Assembly (NCBI GenBank): GCA_018899795.1
Contig: JAHIHJ010000080.1
Location: forward strand, 1-7,494
Length of the DNA: 7,494 bases
Origin: Methanobacteriota archaeon
GTDB lineage: Archaea > Halobacteriota > Methanosarcinia > Methanosarcinales > Methanoperedenaceae
Direction: 5' to 3'
In this document: piece after piece, positions 1 to 5,515 of the stretch
Layout: each line of letters starts with the position of its first letter
How positions within the stretch are numbered: position 1 is the first letter of the stretch
Notes under the pieces: generated by a model
Seen by the model: the letters and a program-made list of their open reading frames with translations, nothing else
Databases searched by the model: none
Told to the model about the DNA's origin: nothing
Program-made: the position numbers and the translations under genes

Positions 1-1
1 A

Positions 2-643
2 CCCATTGCGGCATCATCTATGAAATTGTTGAACAAAGCTGGATATAACCCGAAACTCCTTAAGCTCAAATGCTGCGGTCATGACCAGCTCTGGCAGGGC
101 GATGTGCAGACATTTGAGAAACTAAAAGAACAAAACATCAAACTCATTAAGGAAAGCGGCATCAAGAAGCTTGTTACTTCATGTGCGGAATGCTACCGTA
201 CTTTCAGCAAGGATTATGAACTGCCCATAGAAGTTATACATATTTCACAGCTTCTTAATGACGATAAACTTGGAATAAAGACCGATGCTGTGGTTACATA
301 CCATGATGCATGCAGGCTAGGCAGACATATGGGTGAATATGATGCCCCCAGGAATGCCATCAAAGCAGCGGGCGCAAAAATTATTGAAATGGAACATAAC
401 AGGGAAAATGCATGGTGCTGTGGGGTGAGCTCAATGATGAATTGCGATGATAAAAGTAAAGCAATACGGAAAACCCGTCTCGATGAGGCTAAAAAGACCG
501 GTGCAAAAGTACTTGTTACGACATGTCCCAAATGTCTTGCCCACCTCTCGTGTATGAAAGAAGAACTGGAGTCAGTTGAAAAATATGATTTCGAAATAAA
601 GGATTTGAGTGTTTTCCTTGCAGAGCAAATCGGAGGTGAGTGA
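2..643 (+). CDS. HdrD-like CCG-domain iron-sulfur protein, C-terminal part (5' end outside window)
   Basis: C-terminal 213 residues of a heterodisulfide-reductase-type catalytic protein. The frame is open from base 2, so the gene enters from the left. The ATG at base 20 is probably internal, because the visible part already lacks the first Cys of a CCG motif. What remains of that motif is Cys24-Cys25-Gly followed by CAEC (Cys61, Cys64). A complete second motif follows: Cys104, Cys139-Cys140-Gly, then CPKC (Cys175, Cys178). In HdrB and HdrD such tandem CCG motifs bind non-cubane [4Fe-4S] clusters that cleave a disulfide. The sequence resembles HdrD (HdrC and HdrB fused) more than the separate HdrB encoded downstream, but related (Fe-S)-binding subunits of lactate or glycolate oxidases share this fold. 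No membrane segment is visible in this part, so a cytoplasmic or peripheral location is likely. Its stop lies one base before the proposed hdrC start, which suggests co-transcription. Family is firm; exact substrate is unknown. Confidence 0.85.
   Translation, partial: PIAASSMKLLNKAGYNPKLLKLKCCGHDQLWQGDVQTFEKLKEQNIKLIKESGIKKLVTSCAECYRTFSKDYELPIEVIHISQLLNDDKLGIKTDAVVTYHDACRLGRHMGEYDAPRNAIKAAGAKIIEMEHNRENAWCCGVSSMMNCDDKSKAIRKTRLDEAKKTGAKVLVTTCPKCLAHLSCMKEELESVEKYDFEIKDLSVFLAEQIGGE
632..639 (+). promoter_or_regulatory. Ribosome binding site that sets the hdrC start
   Basis: GGAGGTGA is a full match to the archaeal anti-Shine-Dalgarno consensus. It lies inside the last codons of the upstream gene. 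From its GGAGGT core there are 7 bases to a TTG at 645, which favours that TTG over the in-frame GTG codons at 609 and 636. Confidence 0.75.
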
Positions 644-644
644 A

Positions 645-1178
645 TTGAGCGAAACCGTTCAATCCAGTGATTTTGACAAAACATTCACAAAAGAGATATT
701 TGAGGAACCTGGTGCTGAAAAGATAGCTCTATGTTTTAACTGTACAGGATGCACATCAGGATGCCCAATGGCCGAGCATGAGGGTAATTATAATATCAGG
801 AAAATACTTCGAATGGCAAATCTCGGGATGAAAAAACAACTTCTAAATGATCCATATATCTGGTACTGCACGACCTGTTACAAATGCCAGGAACGCTGCC
901 CTCAGGGAGTACAAAATGTGGATGCATTGCTCAAGATACGCACCATAGCTGTGCATAGTGGGATCATGCTGGGGCCGCACAGGAAAGTAGGTCAGGTCGT
1001 TGTAAAGTTCGGTCATGCAGTTCCTATAAATGATGATACTAAAGTGAAGCGAAAAAAACTGGGTCTTGATGAAGTCCCTCCAACCGTACACAAATTCGAA
1101 AATGGCTTGAAAGATGTCAGGAAACTTTTGAAACTGACGGGTTTTGATAAGCTTGTGGCTGAGGAGGAGAAAAAATGA
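645..1178 (+). CDS. hdrC: Heterodisulfide reductase subunit C (HdrC), two [4Fe-4S] clusters
   Basis: Small electron-transfer subunit that carries electrons between HdrA and the catalytic HdrB in the soluble Hdr complex. Starting at TTG 645 it has 177 residues, close to the usual HdrC length. Two classical ferredoxin motifs are visible: Cys30, 33, 36, 40 (CFNCTGCTSGCP) and Cys75, 78, 81, 85 (CTTCYKCQERCP). They are about 45 residues apart, as in HdrC, and are followed by a mostly helical, charged C-terminal tail rich in Lys and Glu. No signal peptide or membrane span is seen, in keeping with a cytoplasmic subunit. The start rests on a strong GGAGGTGA 7 bases upstream; an in-frame GTG at 609 would put 36 bases inside the previous gene with no such site. 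The stop overlaps the hdrB start by 4 bases (ATGA), so the two products are probably made in matched amounts. Family call is firm; the TTG start is inferred. Confidence 0.93.
   Translation: MSETVQSSDFDKTFTKEIFEEPGAEKIALCFNCTGCTSGCPMAEHEGNYNIRKILRMANLGMKKQLLNDPYIWYCTTCYKCQERCPQGVQNVDALLKIRTIAVHSGIMLGPHRKVGQVVVKFGHAVPINDDTKVKRKKLGLDEVPPTVHKFENGLKDVRKLLKLTGFDKLVAEEEKK
1163..1169 (+). promoter_or_regulatory. Ribosome binding site of hdrB
   Basis: GGAGGAG within the last codons of hdrC, with 7 bases from its GGAGG core to the ATG at 1175. It is consistent with translational coupling of hdrC and hdrB. Confidence 0.7.
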
Positions 1179-2071
1179 CAAAATTATCGTTTTTCCTGGG
1201 ATGCATTGCACCGAACAGGTATCCGGGTATTGAAGCTGCAACTAAGAAAACCCTGGATAAACTTGGCGTGAAGCTTGAAGATATAGAAGGCGCTTCATGC
1301 TGCCCTGCACCCGGTGTTTTCAGGTCTTTTGACAAGGATACATGGCTGGCCCTGGCAAGCAGAAATATCGTCCTCTCTGAAAAGATGGGGAATGATATAC
1401 TTACTGTCTGCAATGGGTGTTTCGGCTCGCTCGTGGATGCAAATCATATTCTTAAGCACGATCCTGTTCTTAAGGAAAAAGTCAATAATATCTTGAAGGA
1501 AATAGAACTTGAGTTTCAAGGCAAGATAGATGTGCGTCATATTATTGAGTATTTATACAAGGACATTGGTATTGAAAAAATCAAATCCGCTATTAAAAAG
1601 CCACTTGATCTTAAGGTCGCAGTCCACTACGGCTGCCATCTGATAAAACCTACAAAGGAGAGACATCTTGGCAGTGCAGAAAATCCAAGGTTCTTTGACG
1701 AGCTTGTTGAGGCTACGGGCGCAAAAAGTATCGATTATGAGGACAAAAATGCTTGCTGCGGAGCAGGAGGTGGCGCCAGGACTGCGGTACTTGATACCGC
1801 TCTTAAACTTGTAAATAACAAGCTCAAACATATGAAAGACGCTGGTGTTGATTGCGTGGTTGACGCATGTCCCTTCTGCCACCTGCAACTTGACGTGGGA
1901 CAGACTGAGATCAAGACAAAATTCGGCGATGAATATGGTATTCACATCCTGCATTATTCACAATTACTCGGACTTGCAATGGGATTTTCGCCCGAAGAAC
2001 TTGGTATAGACCAGAACTTTGTTAAAAACAGCGAGTTCATGAGGAAAATCGGAGGTGTGCATAATGAATAA
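1175..2071 (+). CDS. hdrB: Heterodisulfide reductase subunit B (HdrB), catalytic CCG-domain subunit
   Basis: Catalytic subunit that in methanogens reduces CoM-S-S-CoB at two non-cubane [4Fe-4S] clusters; in other anaerobes the disulfide or thiol substrate may differ. The 298 residues match the usual HdrB length of about 300. Both CCG motifs are intact: Cys10, Cys42-Cys43, Cys79, Cys82 in the N-terminal half, and Cys154, Cys194-Cys195, Cys232, Cys235 in the C-terminal half (ACCGAGGG and CPFC). All ten motif cysteines are present, so the active site looks functional. No transmembrane segment is seen. The gene overlaps hdrC by 4 bases and the downstream fused hdrA by 8 bases, which places it in the core of the operon. 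The order hdrC-hdrB-hdrA is consistent with a soluble HdrABC complex. Family call is firm; the physiological direction (disulfide reduction or thiol oxidation) cannot be read from the sequence. Confidence 0.95.
   Translation: MTKLSFFLGCIAPNRYPGIEAATKKTLDKLGVKLEDIEGASCCPAPGVFRSFDKDTWLALASRNIVLSEKMGNDILTVCNGCFGSLVDANHILKHDPVLKEKVNNILKEIELEFQGKIDVRHIIEYLYKDIGIEKIKSAIKKPLDLKVAVHYGCHLIKPTKERHLGSAENPRFFDELVEATGAKSIDYEDKNACCGAGGGARTAVLDTALKLVNNKLKHMKDAGVDCVVDACPFCHLQLDVGQTEIKTKFGDEYGIHILHYSQLLGLAMGFSPEELGIDQNFVKNSEFMRKIGGVHNE
2051..2057 (+). promoter_or_regulatory. Ribosome binding site that sets the start of the fused hdrA
   Basis: GGAGGTG, with 7 bases from the GGAGGT core to the ATG at 2064. An in-frame GTG at 2055 lies inside this site and so is unlikely to be the start. 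Confidence 0.75.
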
Positions 2072-5000
2072 ATTAGTCGGAGCCGTTGCAATAGCAGGAG
2101 GCGGAATTGCTGGTATTCAGAGCGCGCTTGACCTCGCGGACAGCGGTCTTAAGGTATATTTGATAGAGAACAGCACTTCAATAGGCGGAAGGATGGCACA
2201 GCTTGATAAGACATTCCCGACGCTTGACTGTGCAATGTGTACATTATCACCTAAATTCGCAGATACAGGCAGGCACCCTAACATAGAAATCCTGACAAAC
2301 AGCGAAATCGTAGGGATCGAAGGTGAAGCCGGAGACTTCAGGGTACAGGTAAAGAAAAGAGCCACTTATGTGGATGCTGCAAAGTGTACTGGTTGTGAAA
2401 TATGCTCAACTAAATGCCCATCAAAAGTTCCCAACGAATATAATGAAGGTCAGGGGACAAGGAAAGCGATATATCTGGCATTTCCGCAGGCTATCCCCCG
2501 AATATACACGATCGATGCCGAACACTGCCTATATTTTACTAAAGGCAAATGCGGGGTATGCAAGAAGGTCTGCCAGAACGATGCTATAAATTATGAAGAC
2601 AAGGATAAGATCGTAGAACTCAATGTAGGCAGCATCATCCTGTCTACCGGATTCACACCTTTTGACCCGTCGATTCTTCCCCAGTTCAGGTCTGATCATC
2701 CCAATGTCCTTACATCACTTGAGTTTGAGAGGCAGCTCAGTTCATCAGGTCCAAACCAGGGACATGTACTGCTTGCCGATGGCTCGCATCCCAAAAAGAT
2801 AGCATGGATACAGTGCATTGGCTCGCGAAGCCCTGAAATAGGACGTAAGAACTGCAGCGGCGTATGCTGCATGTATGCTATTAAGGAAGCTATGGTCGCA
2901 ATGGAGCACGACCCTGAACTTAAGACCACGATTTTCAATATTGATGTCCGTGCTTTTGGAAAGGGATTTGAGGAATTCTACCAGAAAGCAAAGAAGGAAA
3001 ATGGCATCAACTTCATCCGCAGCCGACCTTCAGGGGTTGAGGTCAATCCTAAGAATAACAAACTATCACTTAAGTACGAAGTTGAGGGAAATGGCATCAA
3101 GCAAGAAGAATTCGATCTAGTGGTCCTCTCGATCGGACTGACCCCATCTGCTGCAAGTGAAAAGTTAGCTCAGATAGCGGATATTGGGCTTGACGAATTC
3201 GGGAATATCGCTACAAAGATAGACAGCCCCATGGAAACAACGCGTCCGGGTATTTTTGTTTCCGGCACCATGCAGTCCCCCAAGGACATACCCGACACGG
3301 TAGCAGATGCAAGCGGCGCAGCAAGTAAAGCATCGTCTCTGTTGTCAAGCCAGCGCGGCACTCTTATTACTGAAAAAGTATATCCTCAAGAGAAAAAAAT
3401 AGGTGACGAGGCAAGGATAGGAGTGATAGTATGCAGATGCGGTATTAACATAGGTAATGTCGTAGATGTTCCTTCTGTAGTGGAATATGCAAAGACCCAA
3501 CCGAATGTTATTTTTGCAAAGGAGCAGGTCTATGCCTGCAGCAGCGACAGCCTTTCCGGCATCGTTGATATGATCAAAGAACATGACCTGAACAGAGTGG
3601 TTGTGGCTGCATGCACGCCAAGAACCCATGAACCTGTATTCCAGAAAGTATGCATGGAAGCAGGATTGAATCCATACTTATTTGAACAGGCTAATATCAG
3701 GGAACACTGCAGCTGGGTACACCAGCAGGAAAAAGAAAAAGCTACGCATAAAGCCAGGGATATTGTCAGGATGAGCGTATCCCGGGTGAGGCTAAACCAG
3801 CCACTTTCTAAACAGACAATGGAATTTAACCATGATGCTTTAGTCATCGGCGGCGGGGTCACTGGCATGACTGCCGCTATTGATATCGCAGAAAAGGGTT
3901 TCAATGTCACTCTAGTTGAAAAAACACCGGAGCTTGGCGGGCTTGTGCAAAAGGTCACGCAGCTTCAGGATGGATCCAATGCAAAAGATATGCTTGAAAA
4001 GATGATAAAAAAAGTGGAGTCAATGCCTAATATCAGACTTCTTAAAGGTACAGAAATTACAGAAGCAAAGGGGTCTATGGGAAATTTTAAAGCGCATGTA
4101 AAAGGACCAAATGTGGATGAGGATATCGAGTCAGGAGTCGTGATAATCGCAACCGGCGCCAGTGAATTATTGCCTGAAGGTTATTTCTCCTACGGCAAAT
4201 ACGACAATATCATAACCCAGAGCAAACTTGAAGAGATGCTTGAAAGTGGCGTGGATGCCGGGAAAATAGTTATGATACAATGCGCTGGCGGAAGGAACGA
4301 CGAACGCCCTTACTGCTCAAGGGTATGCTGCACAACTGCTGTGAAAAACGCCATACGGCTAAAGCAAGCAGACCCAAAGAAAGATGTCTATGTCTTATAC
4401 AGGGACATCAGGACGTATGGTGTATGGGAAGAACTTTATACAAGGGCAAGAGACCTTGGAGTCATCTTCATGCGCTATACTGAAGATAAGGAACCTGTTG
4501 TTTCAGAAGGAAAGGTGGGCGTGTACGACCATTTACTTGGCATGGATTTTGATATTGACGCTGATCTTGTTGTGCTAAGCGCGCCGCTTGTGACTCCAGA
4601 ATCAAACCAGACACTTTCATCAATGTTCAAAGTTCCTCTGGATGCTAACAAGTTCTTCCTCGAAGCCCATATCAAGCTTCGACCTGTGGAATTTGCCACG
4701 GACGGTGCTTTCCTGTGCGGAACCGCCCAGGCGCCAAAACTCATTAATGAAGCGATCAGCCAGGCTTCTGCTGCAGCGTCGCGTGCATGTACTATCCTAT
4801 CAAGGGACACGCTTGAGATCAGCGGGGAAATATCTGTGGTCGACCTGGATAAATGCATAGGCTGCGGAAGGTGCGTGCTGGTTTGCCCATACAAGGCGCC
4901 CACATTGAAAGAAGTGACCGTCATTACAGAAGAGATAATATATACTACAAAGAAATCAGAGATCAATGCTGCAGTATGCAAAGGATGTGGATCATGCGCG

Positions 5001-5093
5001 GCAGAGTGCCCGACAGGTGCGATAACTTCGAGGCATTTCACGTCGCCACATATCTTTGCTGTGCTTAAGGCATACGCGGAGGGGATCAGATGA
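2064..5093 (+). CDS. hdrA: Tandem HdrA-HdrA fusion, flavin and multi-[4Fe-4S] electron-bifurcating subunit
   Basis: 1009 residues, against about 650 for a standard HdrA. Module 1 (about 1-430) is a thioredoxin-reductase-like FAD domain (GGGIAG at 12-17) with the inserted ferredoxin domain: Cys108, 111, 114, 118, and Cys155, 163, 166, 170 in a CX7CX2CX3C spacing. It lacks both the HdrA N-terminal domain and the C-terminal ferredoxin. After a linker (about 431-450), module 2 begins with the missing N-terminal domain (CRCG at Cys457 and 459, Cys492, Cys517, Cys549). A second FAD domain follows (GGGVTG at 596-601) without a ferredoxin insert, then a C-terminal ferredoxin (Cys931, 934, 937, 941; Cys972, 975, 978, 982). 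HdrA holds the bifurcating FAD and links HdrC to MvhD. Here the HdrC-facing insert is on module 1 and the MvhD-facing ferredoxin on module 2, so the fusion may act as an asymmetric pseudo-dimer. The frame is unbroken, which argues for a real fusion. Such fusions are, as I recall, known from ANME archaea. Confidence 0.93.
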   Translation: MNKLVGAVAIAGGGIAGIQSALDLADSGLKVYLIENSTSIGGRMAQLDKTFPTLDCAMCTLSPKFADTGRHPNIEILTNSEIVGIEGEAGDFRVQVKKRATYVDAAKCTGCEICSTKCPSKVPNEYNEGQGTRKAIYLAFPQAIPRIYTIDAEHCLYFTKGKCGVCKKVCQNDAINYEDKDKIVELNVGSIILSTGFTPFDPSILPQFRSDHPNVLTSLEFERQLSSSGPNQGHVLLADGSHPKKIAWIQCIGSRSPEIGRKNCSGVCCMYAIKEAMVAMEHDPELKTTIFNIDVRAFGKGFEEFYQKAKKENGINFIRSRPSGVEVNPKNNKLSLKYEVEGNGIKQEEFDLVVLSIGLTPSAASEKLAQIADIGLDEFGNIATKIDSPMETTRPGIFVSGTMQSPKDIPDTVADASGAASKASSLLSSQRGTLITEKVYPQEKKIGDEARIGVIVCRCGINIGNVVDVPSVVEYAKTQPNVIFAKEQVYACSSDSLSGIVDMIKEHDLNRVVVAACTPRTHEPVFQKVCMEAGLNPYLFEQANIREHCSWVHQQEKEKATHKARDIVRMSVSRVRLNQPLSKQTMEFNHDALVIGGGVTGMTAAIDIAEKGFNVTLVEKTPELGGLVQKVTQLQDGSNAKDMLEKMIKKVESMPNIRLLKGTEITEAKGSMGNFKAHVKGPNVDEDIESGVVIIATGASELLPEGYFSYGKYDNIITQSKLEEMLESGVDAGKIVMIQCAGGRNDERPYCSRVCCTTAVKNAIRLKQADPKKDVYVLYRDIRTYGVWEELYTRARDLGVIFMRYTEDKEPVVSEGKVGVYDHLLGMDFDIDADLVVLSAPLVTPESNQTLSSMFKVPLDANKFFLEAHIKLRPVEFATDGAFLCGTAQAPKLINEAISQASAAASRACTILSRDTLEISGEISVVDLDKCIGCGRCVLVCPYKAPTLKEVTVITEEIIYTTKKSEINAAVCKGCGSCAAECPTGAITSRHFTSPHIFAVLKAYAEGIR
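5078..5086 (+). promoter_or_regulatory. Ribosome binding site of mvhD
   Basis: GGAGGGGAT in the last codons of the fused hdrA, with 7 bases from the GGAGG core to the ATG at 5090. The start overlaps the hdrA stop as ATGA. Confidence 0.65.
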
Positions 5094-5515
5094 GCGATTT
5101 TGAACCAAATATCCTGACATTTTGCTGTAATTGGTGCAGTTATGCGGGCGCAGATCTTGCAGGTGTCAGCAGACTCCAGTATCCTGCGAACAGCAGGATA
5201 GTGCGAGTCATGTGCAGCAGCAGGATTGAACCGACTTTCATCCTTCAGGCATTAAAGGATGGGGCTGACGGCATACTTGTTACCGGATGCCATATTGGTG
5301 ACTGCCATTATATTGAGGGTAATGTTCACACAGATGAACGGATGAAAAATATGATGGATGCCCTGAAACACCTTGGGCTTGATGGCAGGCTTAAAGTCGA
5401 GTGGGTATCGGCAAGCGAAGGCAAGAAGTTCCAGGAAACGATCATAAAATTTGTTGATAATGTGAAGGCATTAGGACCAAATCCACTTAATAAAAAAACA
5501 GAAGGGGTAAAATGA
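5090..5515 (+). CDS. mvhD: MvhD/FlpD-type [2Fe-2S] linker subunit
   Basis: Small iron-sulfur protein that in methanogens passes electrons from the [NiFe] hydrogenase MvhAG, or from formate dehydrogenase, into the C-terminal ferredoxin of HdrA. The 141 residues are the usual length. Family cysteines are visible at Cys12, Cys13 and Cys16 (FCCNWCSYAG), Cys42 (VMCSSR), Cys67 and Cys72 (GCHIGDCHY); the [2Fe-2S] ligands come from this set. No membrane segment is seen. The gene overlaps the fused hdrA upstream and the second hdrA downstream by 4 bases each, so it is tightly co-expressed with both. No hydrogenase large or small subunit lies next to it, so the electron donor must be encoded elsewhere, perhaps just beyond the right edge. 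Family call is firm; the partner is unknown. Confidence 0.94.
   Translation: MSDFEPNILTFCCNWCSYAGADLAGVSRLQYPANSRIVRVMCSSRIEPTFILQALKDGADGILVTGCHIGDCHYIEGNVHTDERMKNMMDALKHLGLDGRLKVEWVSASEGKKFQETIIKFVDNVKALGPNPLNKKTEGVK

Noticed and set aside
20..643. ATG at base 20 as the true start of the first gene
   Set aside because: The frame is open upstream to base 2, and the product would lack the first Cys of its first CCG motif, so the gene is cut by the window edge.
609..644. GTG at 609 as the hdrC start
   Set aside because: It would overlap the upstream gene by 35 bases without a ribosome binding site, while GGAGGTGA points to TTG 645.
214..684. Open frame of 156 codons on the minus strand
   Set aside because: It is antisense to the HdrD-like gene and the hdrC start, and the translation looks like no known family.
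2055..2063. GTG at 2055 as the fused hdrA start
   Set aside because: This GTG is part of the ribosome binding site that serves ATG 2064.
4475..5041. Open frame of 188 codons on the minus strand
   Set aside because: It is antisense to the C-terminal ferredoxin of the fused HdrA; regular Cys/Gly codons there suppress stops on the opposite strand.
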